Assembly: GCA_003586115.2 (NCBI GenBank)
Contig: QVOM02000115.1
Location: forward strand, 4,108,435-4,172,434
Length of the DNA: 64,000 nucleotides
DNA from: Salvator merianae
Lineage: Eukaryota > Chordata > Lepidosauria > Squamata > Teiidae
Reading direction: 5' to 3'
Positions 23,701 through 61,646 of this stretch are shown here, piece by piece (the stretch's first letter is position 1; the number at the start of each line of letters is the position of its first letter). The notes under the pieces are model-generated. The model was not told where the DNA came from and ran no database searches. It saw nothing but the letters and a program-made list of their open reading frames with translations. The position numbers and the translations under genes are program-made.

Positions 23701-26376
23701 ACTCTCTTACAAACTGCAAGTTGCATAGTACGTTTAGTCCAATCCCATCCCAATACTTCCTGAATTGTGAACAGTGGCAAGACTAACAAGCATTCAGAAG
23801 CACCCATCTGTAGTTGTTTCCTTGCTAACACAAACTCAGTAGTAAAGCACAATAATCTGCAGGCAGAAGGCCCAGATCTCTGCCTTCTCCAGGAAAGGCT
23901 GGGAATCACTTGTATGAATCTACAGAATTGGTGGACTTTGTATTCTTCAGTCAATTTAGAATGTTTCGTACACAAGTAATCAGTTACAGGTCTTAAATAT
24001 AACAGAGTAATTTTTGTTGCCACGGACAGTAGCCAAAACTTTCCTCCTCACCTGATACCTTCCAGGCTTTGGCGTCCTAGTTTGAGAATAATTCAAAGAG
24101 GGACAGCAAAGATGTAATTTCATCTCAGGCCTAAGCAGTGAGAAATCAAGGAACAGGGCTGCACGACAAATGTAAAGTTAGAATGGGAGATTTAGAAGGC
24201 CTACAAACTGCTTATGATCTGGAACTGTCACAACATTCCTCACGATCATCATTTATGTGGCTCTGAGCTCCCTGGAGATGTGCATTAAAGGAAGATATCT
24301 GGATGTACTTTTCAAAGGCGTGGCTAGTTTTTTGGCTTCCCAGATCAGCCAAGGCCAGTGTAGCCAATGGCAAGGGATATTGGGAGTTGTAGTGCCATAT
24401 TATGTGAAAAGCAACAGCCCTTAGTTTATGGAAATACAATTCAGGAACCACAAAACCTGTCTCGAGCACCATTACAACAGTTAGTTGAATATTGGGTGAT
24501 GACTTAATGGTCACACGTGAATATTAAGCAATGACTGACCACTTATCCCTGCTGTATGTACTGTGCTTTGTGCCCTGATTGTGAGCAACACTGATTCCAA
24601 ACAAATTAAATGAAACTATTAGACACTTGGCATTTCTTTCCCTGAGAACAGCTATGTTAGTACAAAGGGCAACAACTTGAGCCCTTAAGAGCATGGCCTC
24701 TTAAAAAAACCTTCTCCACCTGTCCTGTGAACACTCCTCTCTCTACCTTAACTTGCTAACTAAGCAATAGGTGACCCTTAACATTTATTCAAGTGCATGT
24801 CCTTTCCCTGCCAAGCCCACACTAAGAGGTTTCAGTATATAACTGCCTTGGAGACGGAACAAACACTCACATACAGAAACAAGTGAGTTGGCACCCTAAT
24901 GATTCTTGAACTTCTGAGCTTCTACCCAAGTAGTCATGAATGGGTGTGGCCTGGGATCCTTTTAAAAAGACACCTACATGTGGCAATGTTTGGAGCAGTT
25001 TACGAGACTACCATGTGTATGTTCGGAGAGCTCTCTTGCACATCAAAACAGTTACCATTTATGCGCTAATAACGCACTACACCTGGATTTGCCAGGGTGC
25101 AATGCTAACTGACTGCTCACTTTTTTTTGAATATACTTTCCCAGTGTAAACTGTGGAGCTTCTCAACCTTATAATGGAATCTGCCTTGTGTGCTGCTATG
25201 GAAAAAGCTGGACCGTAAGTAAGGAGAAGACAGAATTCAGTAGGAGTGTGCTCTCTTCCTTCCAACCCCTATCAGTATTTTTTGCACGAAAGTGTCACTT
25301 CTTTGTAATTGCAACTGCTGAATGTTCACTGGACATGAATATAAGCTATGCTGCAAACATAACAAAATCTTGAAATTAGTTAAACTGCAATCCAGTCAGC
25401 TTGAAAACGGAGGAAACAGTCAAGCTTCACCCTACAACTCTATACCCTTCAGTTCAGAGTCCTGCATGTAATCTCACACACTGCTTTTAAAACCTCAGCA
25501 GGTGGCAGCAAGTAGCTGATCTTGGCTGATCACAATAAAGCTAAAAGCAAGATTGGAACTGGCTAGCATTTGCATGGAGGACTACCAAAAAGTCCTAGGG
25601 GTTTAAGTAGAGGCTAGGAAATTGAAAACACCCAAGAAGCTGGCAATGACAATCATGCCCACAGAGTTGCTAAAAAAAACTCCTGGTGTTGCAGGCACTA
25701 GGAACTGAATTTGAGGATGTTTTTCTCTTTTATGAAAGTAAATGTACAAACAGTTGCAAAACTACAGAACTCTCTGCTGAAAGTCCTTTGGGGTAGGACA
25801 ATGTCTTTTAGATTAGTAATAAGATTAAGTTACAAGGATTAAAGGACCATTGCGTTTCTCTGCCTTTTGAGAAAAAGAAGTCCCATCCAGTCCACACACA
25901 GAGCAATGTCTCTACTTAGGGAGTATTCTCCACTGCACAGCTGATTTGATTCTAAATCCCAGGGGATTTTATGGTGACAAATGAAAATGGCTGAGTTTGT
26001 CATGGAAGAGTTGTTTTTTAAAAAAAACACCTTACGACCATCCACATGTTATTGGATGACAGCTTTAACATCTCTGGACATTGGAGATGCTGTCTAAAGC
26101 TGACTGGAGCTAGAATCCAACAACATTTAGAAGGTCACAAGTTCATTCTTTTAGATCGTGAGTTCTGTAGAGCTTTATGCAGGGGTAGTTGCACATCTGA
26201 AGTGCTACTTGATGCTTCATTGGAGCTCATTCAGGAACACACATAGAGACATTGAGGGTGTACTGGAACAATGCATCCTGTGTTGTATCTATGTCTGAGC
26301 TCACTGACAGCAAGTCCAGTTTAAGACAGACGAATATAAACCCACTAAAACCCACTTACTCTTAATTAAAATAGAG
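20759..26376. other. Region between the convergent genes
   Basis: No exon was recognised. It contains a tRNA-SINE-like relic at about 23360-23520 (CAATGGAAGAGCATCTGTTT, then a B-box-like AGGATTGATTCTC) and a short repeat piece at about 24340-24400 ending in TTGGGAGTTGTAGTGCC. The last kilobase may belong to an extended CCNYL1 3' UTR. Confidence 0.4.
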
Positions 26377-26382
26377 TTTATT
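26377..26382 (-). terminator. Poly(A) signal candidate of CCNYL1
   Basis: AATAAA on the - strand, about 1.46 kb past the CCNYL1 stop. It is followed on that strand by a GT-rich stretch (GTAAGTGGGTTTTAGTGGG), as expected downstream of a cleavage site. Confidence 0.45.
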
Positions 26383-27836
26383 ATTAGCTTCTCTTTTAAT
26401 ACAAACATGAGAAAGGAAAGCCACCTGAAGATGTAGCATTTGTTTCAAAATTCAACTGTGATCAACACCTGAAACCACAGACTCTGTAGAATGGCTGCCT
26501 GGAGCTGGCAGATTAACAGTCTGAGTGCCACTGAACACTCAAAGAAGCAAGTTGGGATCCATAGTAAATAACAAAAGGAACCAGTCTGTAGGAGGAACTG
26601 CACAGGATGTGGAGTGCTTTAAAAGTGCAAGCCATTTAGATCTTTCCACTTGGAGTGTGAAGTTTTGTAACCTGAGAAGTTTACATATGCCTCCTATTTT
26701 TCAGAACAAGAACATTAATTTATCCCAAATACCAATTCTGGAAGTGCAAACTGTATCGAAGTTCACTTCCGGAGTCTGCAATATTGTATACCAGGCTTTC
26801 AAGAAAAAAAGTATTTTAAAAAGCATTTTGTATGCACTGAAGATGATCATCCCTCACCAATGAAGTCCAAGACTTTAAAAAGATCTTTCCAGCATGAATC
26901 TCCAAGTTTTTGGAAGAATGGGACAAAAGTAGCCCCTGCTCCGAATCCTCTGCTTGTAGGGAACGGCAGCCTTAGATCTGCTCATCACCAAGTATGTTTG
27001 TTCAGGCTAAGCTTTCAACACCGCTCTGTTCTGCACTTCAGAGACACAAATGTGTTATGGACTGATTCTTTCCCAGGGCTTGACTAGGAATACAGGAACA
27101 TGAGAAGCACCATAGTTGATAAGAAATGGACCCTGACCAACTTGTTTCAGAAAACACAGAATACCATTTCTCTGCTCCTATCCCAAACGTTTCCAATCCC
27201 TTTTCAATTTGAAGTGGAACAATTATGTTAACAGTTAGCTGCTCAGCAGCTCCTTGGTCTTTAACTGAACACCAGTGTAGCAATTAACAGTCTTGTTAGT
27301 AAACAGAAATGGGAGAGAAAAGAGACTCCTTTACTTGTCAATGCTTCAGCATCGGTTCCAGAATGGCTGTACACTGTGTTAACATTAACACTGTACTGGC
27401 GGTTGAAAGGCAACTGCAGCCAAGTCCTGGATGACTCAAAAGGGGAAGAATGTTGTGACTATAATTGTGTTAATGTTCAAATTCTAAAATTTAAAACTAG
27501 TCATTATTAAAAACTTACATAGTTCACAGCTATAGGCCTACACAGTAAGCAAACGCCTGTGGATTTCTCGGGAGAGGGACCAGGAGAATGGGTGGGGGAA
27601 AGCTGAAAAGTTTTTGCACCTCTGGCTTTTTAAAAGAGGGTGCCCATTTGACAAGGTTCCTTCTTTTTTCCTCATAGAATTATGCTCCTCTGGCTCTGGG
27701 ATTCCTTGGCTTGATTTGCTCACCCTGCCCTCCGGCTGGAAAACACCACCTCTGCTGACCTGTGAGCCCGGAGTGGAGGTGGTGTTCCCAGTCCATAGGA
27801 ATGCTGGTGCCACAAGGTTGCAGCTTCTCATCTTGC
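26383..27836 (-). other. CCNYL1: Probable CCNYL1 3' UTR
   Basis: Sequence between the stop codon and the AATAAA candidate. No repeat was recognised, which fits an exonic UTR. The extent is inferred. Confidence 0.45.
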
Positions 27837-54006
<26,170 letters not shown>

Positions 54007-54052
54007 GCCGGCGGGAAAGCAGCAGCCCTTCGCCGCCGCCGCCTGGGCCGCG

Positions 54053-54103
54053 CTATAGAAGACCGGTCGGGCGACAGCGACCAACGCACCGCTTCATTGT
54101 CAT
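54053..54103 (-). CDS. Possible upstream ORF in CCNYL1 5' UTR
   Basis: A 16-codon frame: ATG at 54103, a second in-frame ATG at 54097, ending in TAG at 54055-54053, 46 bases before the CCNYL1 ATG and in another frame. The first ATG has G at -3. If the transcript starts upstream of 54103, this would reduce initiation at the main start. The TSS is not known. Confidence 0.35.
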   Translation of the reverse strand: MTMKRCVGRCRPTGLL

Positions 54104-54530
54104 GCCGCGACTTCGCCGCTCAGGCAGCCAGGCGAGCGAGCCGCACCAGCAGAGAAACCCTGACCGGAAGCGCGGCGCGGACGCCACTTTCCCAACGGGC
54201 CCCGCTGCTCTCACGTGACCCAGAGCACCCAATCACTCGAAGGCTCGTGATGATGGAGGAGGAGAACGGCTCTAGTCTGTCCAGCTGCTGCAGTCACGCT
54301 CATCTATATGCTCTGGAGACTTTCGGAAAAGGGCGTTCCTTTAAAAAAACTGAAAGCGTCCTCTGAATTCTGAAACAATAGTGGCGTACACATCTAATTG
54401 GTTTCTATCTCTATGATCTTCCTCTTCCATTGGGTCTTCGCCCTGCCCGTTATCTATAGAACGCGCCCTCTGAAGGCCTTTAATTCTGCCCACCTTTCTG
54501 CACTGTTTATTGATCCTATTATTTTCCTAA

Positions 54531-54719
54531 CGGGGGAGGGGCTGTAGTTCAGTGGTAGGAAGAGCAAACTACTTAGAAAGCAGAGGGTTGGTGGTTCGAT
54601 TCCCCGTTCAGTCTCGCTGGAAGAAGGCAATAACTTCTATTTCTCTGCCAAGAGAAAACTGCCATGCAGTCAACCAGGAGTCGGCCACGACTCAGTGGTA
54701 CCCATTACCCCAAAACAAC
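54531..54719 (+). mobile_element. Sauria-type SINE
   Basis: The head is GGGCTGTAGTTCAGTGGTAG (with a small insertion after the A-box) and GGTGGTTCGATTCCCC (good B-box). The tail is CTCTGCCAAGAGAAAACTGC, then 'GGAGTCGGCCACGACTCAGT', matching BovB 3' sequence. The flanks share ATTTTCC (54521-54527 and 54720-54726). It sits about 270 bases upstream of the CCNYL1 CpG island. Confidence 0.9.
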
Positions 54720-54726
54720 ATTTTCC

Positions 54727-55880
54727 CAGAAGAGCTTAGTTTTCAGGCAGGCTCAGAGGGCTGGAGCCTGGGAGGGACAGAAAGGAAGCCCAGATCGTCC
54801 CTTTACAGTCCCGTCCCCGGAGTTGATTAGGCTATTGTCAGTACTTGCAGAGAGGGAAGTCGCTTATCTCTGCCAAAAAATGCCTGGGGATCAGGAAATC
54901 CTCAGAAATGGATTAGAGAAGCACTCGTTCATATTAAGAATACTAGTTACAAGTGGCAAAATCGTGCATGAATTTTGGCGTTTAGACTTAAGATTTTTAA
55001 AAGGGCTTGAGGCCAAGGAAGAGAATATTCATTTGAGGATGCTTTTGCTTTCTTTGCAGTGCTTCCTAGTCAGGCAACATATATTTCCTTAAATTTGAAG
55101 AAAATGCTAGGTGCGCATGTTTCTTAAAAACATATATATATATAGTGATATTAACATTCCTACAGATGTTAACTACTATAAATTGCTGCTTACAAATTAT
55201 ATGGCTCTGTCAAATAAGTGCAACCTGTAGGCCCATAATTTACAAAGTTCTTTGCATGATGTTCCTCTTGGTTTTTCACCAGACCCTCTTGCCTGTTTTA
55301 ATTTTTAGCACTCTGTACTCAGATTTGTATTATTTTTTCTTTTATTTATGCCTATTGTAAGTAATGTAATGTGTAGTATTCCATGCATTTTCCAACACAT
55401 TGTATTTGTACAGTATTAGTTTGTGGTAATGATGAGTTTTTAAGCTACATTTTACATTAAAATATAAGGGTTTTTTTTCCAATATATTCTTACACACTCA
55501 GTCTGAAATACAAGGTACTTAAAAATGTGCACATACACCCCTTTAATTGTACCTTGTTTAAAATACGTATTGGCAAAACAAATTGTTGCCTTGTTCTTCT
55601 TCCCATTTACAACTTGTCACCCAAAATTTGGAGTTGAAATAGAGACAAACAAGAAAATAAAAAGTATGCTTATTTAACTTGAAAAACTTATGTCAACAAA
55701 CTTATAATCACAAAAGAAAGATAAGACAGTAGAAGGAACTGATCATTCATATTCTTGTTTTGATTGTAATTGTAATCAAACATGACAAAAAAAAGTAATC
55801 ATTTATCTGTGAGTGAAACTGGCCAGTTATTAAACTGAAAAAGTAAATTAAATGTTAGGGATAATTAGGAAGAAAATAGA
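54727..55880. other. Gene-free stretch
   Basis: No exon or known repeat, apart from a short TA repeat near 55130-55145. Confidence 0.45.
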
Positions 55881-56405
55881 AAATAAATCTGCAAGCATCA
55901 TTGTGCCTCTTTATAAATCTATGGTAAGACAACATTTGGAATATTGTGTATATTAGTGGTCATCACACCTCCGAAAGGATATTGTTGAAGTAGAAAAAAA
56001 AGCAGAAAAGGGCAATCAGAATGATCAAGAGGCTGGAACATCTCGCTTATGAAATCAGGCTGCAGTGTCTAGGCCTCTTCAGCCTTGAAAGACAGCATTT
56101 AAGAAATGGCCTAATTAAAGTATATAAAATTATGCATGATGCGTAAAAGGTGAATAAGACATTTTATTTTCTTTGTCACACAACATTAGAACCGGGGGCA
56201 TTCTATGAAGCTCATGGGCAGGAAAATATTTTCACACCCAGTGGGCCGTTGGTCTATATGACATTTATTACCAGAGGAAGTTGTGATGGCTAATAGTCTG
56301 GATGGCTTTAAGGAAGGGTAGGACAAATTCAGGGAGAACAGATATATCAATGGCTACTAGAAGTAATGCCTAGGTACTGTCTTCAGGTTGGAGAGACCAG
56401 CAGCA
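55881..56405 (+). mobile_element. CR1/L3-type LINE fragment
   Basis: Blocks match the end of a CR1/L3 ORF2 and its 3' UTR: 'AAAAGGGCAATCAGAATGAT' with CAAGAGGCTGGAACATCT, then 'CTAGGCCTCTTCAGCCTTGA', then 'GTATATAAAATTATGCATGA' and 'TCTGGATGGCTTTAAGGAAG'. The last 3' block (as at 57730) is missing. Confidence 0.75.
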
Positions 56406-56417
56406 TGCTTCTTTACT

Positions 56418-57080
56418 TTTACTTTTACTTTAATTTCAATTTCTACCCTGCCCTATACCAAGAGGTCCCAGGGTGGCTTACAAAACATACTAAAAATCTA
56501 TTACAATAAAACACCATAAAAACGTTATAAAACAACATAAAACATACAAACAGCATTACAAAGCTTATTATTTGGCGCTTTATATGTTAACATCAAGACC
56601 TTGAATTAGGCTTGATAGTGAAAAGGTAGCCATTGCAGATCTTTCAGGACCAGCATGATATGTTGCCAGAAACTCCCATCAGCAGTCAAGCTGCTGATTT
56701 CTGTGCTAGCTCCAGTTTGTGGACTGTCTTCAAGTGCATTACAGCAAGCTACACCAGAGATTACTGGAGCATAGATCACTGTGACCAAGTTGTCCCTAAT
56801 GAGGAAGGGCCAAAGCTGGTAAACCAGTTGGAGATGGATGTAGGCTCTCCTGGTTACTGCTTCTACATGGGCCTCAAATGACTTCAATGAATCCAAATAC
56901 ACCCCCAAATCACACATTCTTTTTGGAGCAAAACAAGTCTATCCAGAATTTGATGGACATCCAACATATAACCAACACTAAAGGCCACAAAATGCACTTT
57001 CTGGTCTTTAATGTGGATTAGAGATAAGATTTGAACACAAGCTGCCACATGCTACCACCTCTGAGCCACTTTTAATGCAT
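56418..57080 (-). mobile_element. L2-type LINE fragment, reversed
   Basis: On the - strand a frame at 56917-56606 gives LGVYLDSLKSFEAHVEAVTR, then HLQLVYQLWPFLIRDNLVTV, an L2 polymerase C-terminal segment. The tail at 56560-56418 reads as an L2-type 3' end: TAAGCCACCCTGGGACCTCT, 'TATAGGGCAGGGTAGAAATT', then an AAGT repeat. Confidence 0.75.
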
Positions 57081-57729
57081 GGCAGATATAGAGTAAAGGT
57101 TTACATGTACTGGATTCCTAAATTAAATGTTGCTTTCAGATCTTCTGGGGAAAAAAAGTTAATTTTACTAGTCCCTTGATATTCCTGAAGTTGTTAATAG
57201 CACTCTTACAAACATTTCTCTAAATCTGGGGGGAAGGGCAGATGGAATTCATGCCAAATCCTTATATCATTGAAATATGAAACAACAGTAAATGAGTGTT
57301 CAACCAGATAAACAGCAAAACCTTTGTGAATGCTCAGCTGGATCAGCTGCAAAAGGTCAGCTTTTAAGAGTTCCAAATACTCATAAAGTCTTCAGAGATG
57401 CCAATCTCTAGTGCTTCCTTCCTATACTTCAAAATGACACATCTAGCATAAGTTTTACTATTTGGTGAGCAGTATTTCTGGAGAGTTTTCAAGGACACAT
57501 TCATAGTGGCTTTTTCTGATGATCAAACATCACACGGTTCCCTGGAGATCTTCATTTCCTTTTTTGCAGATAAATTTGTATGACATGCATGTGATGTTCT
57601 CATTGCCTCATGAGCAATTTGCATACACACTACAGTTTGCAGTTTGCCAGTTGTTCTGTGATATTTATCCATATTGCAGAACTTGTAATTCTGTTACAAG
57701 TTCCCAAAGTTGTCCCTAAAGAGCATTTG
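57081..57729. other. No gene seen
   Basis: AT-rich sequence without a recognised element. Confidence 0.4.
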
Positions 57730-57871
57730 TAGCTAGTTGAGAGCAGGTGAAGGTTTGCCCTCATCTTCTGCTTGAGAATGCCCAGAAGCAATTGTTGAGC
57801 CACTGTGTGAGACAGGATGCTGGACTGGATGGGCTGTGGCCTGATCCAGCAGGGCTTCTCTTATGTTCTTA
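57730..57871 (+). mobile_element. CR1/L3-type LINE 3' tail
   Basis: 'TTGAGAGCAGGTGAAGGTTT', 'CTCATCTTCTGCTTGAGAAT', 'GATGCTGGACTGGATGGGCT', CCTGATCCAGCAGGGCTTCT and CTTATGTTCTT: the same tail as at 32120-32373 and, reversed, at 5345-5530. Confidence 0.88.
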
Positions 57872-57884
57872 AACTGAGACAAAA

Positions 57885-58429
57885 TAATGAAACTGACAAG
57901 AAATTCCAAGTATCTGGAATGCTCTGTAAGATCTCATCTGGAGTACTGTGTCCAGTTCTGTGCATCCCAATTTGAAAAAGACATTGACAAACTGGAGCAA
58001 GTTCAGAGGAGGGGTACCAAAATGGTGAATGATCTGCAAACCATGTCCTATGAGGAACGGTTAAAAGATCTAGGAATGTTTAGCCTGCAGAAGAGAAGAC
58101 TGAGAGGAGGCATCAGCTGTTTTCAAGTATCTGAAGGGCTGTCACAGTGCAGAAGGATTGGCCCTATTCTCACTTACACAGGAAGGAAGGACTAGAAACA
58201 ATGGGATGAAACTTCAAGGGAGTAAATACAAACTAAATATTAGAAAAAACTAAGGGCGATCAGTCAATGGAATAGGTTGCCACGGGAGGTGGTGAACTCT
58301 CCTTCACTGGAGGTCTTCAAGGAGATGCTGCATAGACTTCTGCCTGGGATGGTTTAGTGAATCCTGCATTGAGCAGAGGGTTGGACTCGATGACCCTGGA
58401 GGTCCCTTCCAACTCTATGATTCTATGAT
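57885..58429 (+). mobile_element. CR1 LINE 3' end
   Basis: An open frame gives the CR1 polymerase C-terminus: [20 protein letters not shown], then [18 protein letters not shown] and [20 protein letters not shown]. It is followed by the typical CR1 3' UTR with 'TGGACTCGATGACCCTGGAG' and 'TCCCTTCCAACTCTATGATT', ending in CTATGAT repeats. This is the best-preserved LINE end in the window, though frame breaks remain. Confidence 0.92.
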
Positions 58430-58745
58430 CACTGTTCTGTACGAGCTCTGCTGGTACAGACAGAAGAACAGTTTCTCTGTGGGAATTAAAGCTGCAACCA
58501 GACAGCGTCAAAAACCTGTAATTATTTCATAACTGATTTGCCAGTTGTGGTCATGGTGCTCCTGATATAGTCCCAAAATATAACCCCGATTTACTGGGCA
58601 ATCCCGAAATATAAACCCAATCTACCTGGTTAATGCTATTCTGTCAAAATTAACTATTGTAGTGCAATATCCTGTTATTTTGTAATTGCAGCTCTGTCTG
58701 AATTACTGCATGAAAGTTCAGTGTGAGCTGTCACTACCGGAAGTA

Positions 58746-58970
58746 CAGTACTGTGCAAAAGTTTTAGGCAGGTGTTGAAAAAATGCTGCAAAGGAAGAAC
58801 GCTTTCCAAAATAGAAGTGTTAATATTGATTTGATTTAGATTTCTTTTTTGTTCATTCACTTTGCATTTTGTTAATTGATAAAGATAAACTATTAACCCT
58901 TCTATTTTTGAAAGCATTCTTCCTTTGCAGCATTTTTTCTGCACCTGCCTAAAACATTTATACAGTACTG
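58746..58970. mobile_element. Tc1/mariner-like foldback element
   Basis: 225 bp between TA dinucleotides (58744-58745 and 58971-58972). Both ends start CAGTACTGT; the left arm, with AAAAGTTTTAGGCAGGTG, matches the reverse complement of the right arm over about 79 bases with about 8 differences. The CAGTACTGTGCAAAAGTTTT terminus is a known Tc1-type end. No transposase frame. Confidence 0.9.
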
Positions 58971-58972
58971 TA

Positions 58973-60254
58973 CTTGATGTGATACTGTTGGTCACTTTAT
59001 AGCAGGATGGGAGGGTTAGGTCATGTGAAAAGAAAATCTTGTAACTTAACTCTGCTGCTGTGGCATATCATTAGACATTGATCTAATGTCTAAACAATGT
59101 ATGATAATTCCAAATGTGCTTTATACCAGTAAACTGATAAATTGTAGAATAAATAAGTGATGTTAGGAGGTGACTGTACATAAGCCATGGATGTCAAAAC
59201 ATGGAAATATTGCTGCTCAGATGGGGTTTACATGGTTTTATCTATTGCAAGAGAATTCCACAACAAAAGGAGGAAAAGTGAGAATTCTGTACAAACTTTG
59301 TGCCAATGGCAAACAGGGCATGTGGATAGTACCAAAAGTCTGCATCAGCCTTTTAAATCTGAAAATGCCTTTAGGATTAAGAGATTTTTTCTTAGTTGTC
59401 AGATCTCTCTGGAATGTTCTGAATAGACTTTTTTTTAACCCAACCCTATGAACTCTAAGAAAATCAACCCTCCTGACAGCAGAGAGGTATGGCTCTAACA
59501 TGTGAGAGTTGCAATGCTGCAAATGCTTAGTCTAGAAATCAGAAATGGAGACAAATGACCGTGTGCTGATAGCATCTAGGGGTACCTTTGTGGAATTTCA
59601 TGTGGAATCATGTGTTTGCTATCCTGTTATCTGTCTTTATCTTCCAATTATACATTTGCAAACCACCATATTCTCTAGTAACCTTCCAAAGAAAACCAAA
59701 TACTGGAAACACTGCCCCTTAAACTTCCAAGCACGATAGCTACATATTTCTAATTTCCCAACTACTTTCAAAGGAATATCTCTGCTCAAATATGAAGCAT
59801 AAACTGCAGTCCCTAAGCTATCTGGGAAACACTGTTTTTTTTAGTGTATAAACATAGCATAATTTTTAGAATGTCACAGACGTGCTTTGCAAGATGCTTA
59901 CATATTAAAACACTGTTGTGATCTGTTTAGAGGAAGGATAAGATATAGTATGAAAAGTAATGGATGCTGTTTTCAGATGTCTATAAAAGATGTCTTTGAG
60001 CTAGGTGGCAGAAGCACCCAGGATTTAGTTTTAGATGATCTACAACCTTGGAACTTCTTGAATATACCTGAGAGGGCACTGAAGCAGACTTGATCCCTTG
60101 ATCCAGATCACAGCAATTGTATCACTGCTGCAAGCTGAATCGACAGATTGCTGGCACATGTGAAGCATGACATCTATGCACAGGCTGCATCCCCTTTCAG
60201 GCAGGCTGTGTTAGCTGAGACATCACTCTCAAGATGTCTGGGAATCTAGGCCTT
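58973..60254. other. Gene-free stretch
   Basis: Only short chance frames. A 93-codon frame at 59170-59451 resembles no family I know. Confidence 0.4.
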
Positions 60255-60665
60255 GGGCCTTTTTGCATTTTCCACCTTGGAATGTTGGAATCCAAACATT
60301 CCAAGGTGGAACAGTGCCTGTGGTGCAGCAGTTGTCTGCACTGCGAGGGCTGGAATAACTTGGAAACGGGCTTCCCACATTTGCAATGCGAATGCCTGGC
60401 TGCCTGCCATGACAGCAGCCACTGCCATGGTGGCTGGGAATACAATGCATGACTGTGCGGCTGCAGCTACATCACACCATTGCCTGCAGAGTTTGCACCA
60501 GGAAGTTGGTGCGAATGCTGCATACTGGGAGCAGTCCAGCTGCTCCTGGTACAGCTGTGGACTACAATTTTGCTCCCAATCACTTGGGCCTCCGCAAAAT
60601 GTGATGTGCTTTGCTAGTGAGCATGCAGATGTTCGACAGCAACCAAGTATGAACAGACCCCATGT
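60255..60665 (+). mobile_element. DNA transposon family B, long copy
   Basis: It begins GGGCCTTTTTGCATTTTCCA. A perfect 15-base local hairpin follows (CCACCTTGGAATGTT with AACATTCCAAGGTGG). The centre shares CATACTGGGAGCAGTCCAGC and TGCTCCTGGTACAGCTGTG with the reversed copy at 61278-61646. Frames of 147 and 158 codons on opposite strands arise from the palindromic composition and are not genes. The right end is set near TATGAACAGACCC by comparison with 34014-34026. Confidence 0.75.
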
Positions 60666-61277
60666 GCAGGAAGCATTTGAACAATGCATAAGACAGATAA
60701 ACCTATTCAGGCTGACAAAAGAAGCTTAGTCTTTGGTAAGTGTGTCAGATACTGGAGTCAGAACTGAAATGATGCATTTGAATTAAACAAGGAAGGGAAA
60801 AAGTTGCCATTGAATATGTAATACAAGAAATGTTCAGGAGAGACTGTTAATAAGGACATGCCCAGAGCCTTTAATCCAAGGCCTGCTGTTAGAATATGGC
60901 TTTAAAAACATCTGGCAAATCTTGTCTCTTGGATTAATCCTCACAAAAGCTCCTCAAAAGAAAAAAGGAAGTAAAACAGAAGACTAAACATATTGGAAGA
61001 GGAGTTGAAGGCAGGCTGGTTAAAGCTGTTAGCATGGGATTTTTGTATTTCCTTTCAAAGTCAGTTAGGTCCACTTGATGAAATGTTGGTCCTTTTCTAC
61101 TTTTCTCTTTGTCTTGCAGCTTTCAAAGGCATAGGAATCCTTCAAAATAAGAGAAACACCAATGCTTTTTATTGATCTTGTTTACAAACACTCTATCACT
61201 GGTTTTTCAATAAAATGTTTTAAAATTTTAGCAGATGAGTTTCTATGTTGTTAGAGAGATGAGAACATAGAGATTCT
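60666..61277. other. No gene seen
   Basis: Spacer between two inverted family B copies. Nothing recognised. Confidence 0.4.
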
Positions 61278-61646
61278 GGGCCTTTTCACACTTTTCACTA
61301 GTGAGCATCTGCCTGTTCACTAGTGAAGTGCATCCACACTGCGCAGAGGCCCTTGTGATCAGGAGCAGGCTATAGCTGCTCCCGACTGCTATTAGCTGTG
61401 GAGCACAAATCGAGCTTCACAGCTGTACCAGGAGCAGCTGGACTGCTCCCAGTATGACAGTGCTCACACCTCTTTCAGGTGCAAACATGGCACAGTTGTG
61501 GCCACATTCCTGGTCACCATGGCAGCAGGAAGCCCACTGCCAGAATGTTCCAGCCCTCACAGTGCAAATGGTTGCCACACTGTGAGGTCTGTTCCACTGT
61601 GAATGTTCACTGGCAAACATTCCGCGGTGGAAAGCGTGAAAAGGCT
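61278..61646 (-). mobile_element. DNA transposon family B, reversed copy
   Basis: 369 bp with inverted ends: GGGCCTTTTCACACTTTTCA on the left and GGTGGAAAGCGTGAAAAGGC on the right. It is homologous over most of its length to the copy at 60255-60665 but in the opposite direction. A TTCACTAGTGA motif occurs twice near the left end (61297-61340). No target duplication found. Confidence 0.8.

Noticed and set aside
23541..24023. 160-codon open frame on the - strand
   Set aside because: It begins with GTG, not ATG, has no family resemblance or splice context, and lies in repeat-poor intergenic DNA. It is most likely chance.
57887..58195. 102-codon frame as a host gene
   Set aside because: It is the C-terminus of a CR1 LINE polymerase followed by the CR1 3' end.
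60246..60729. 147- and 158-codon frames on opposite strands
   Set aside because: Both are explained by the partly palindromic family B transposon. Cys/Trp/His-rich translations have no family match.
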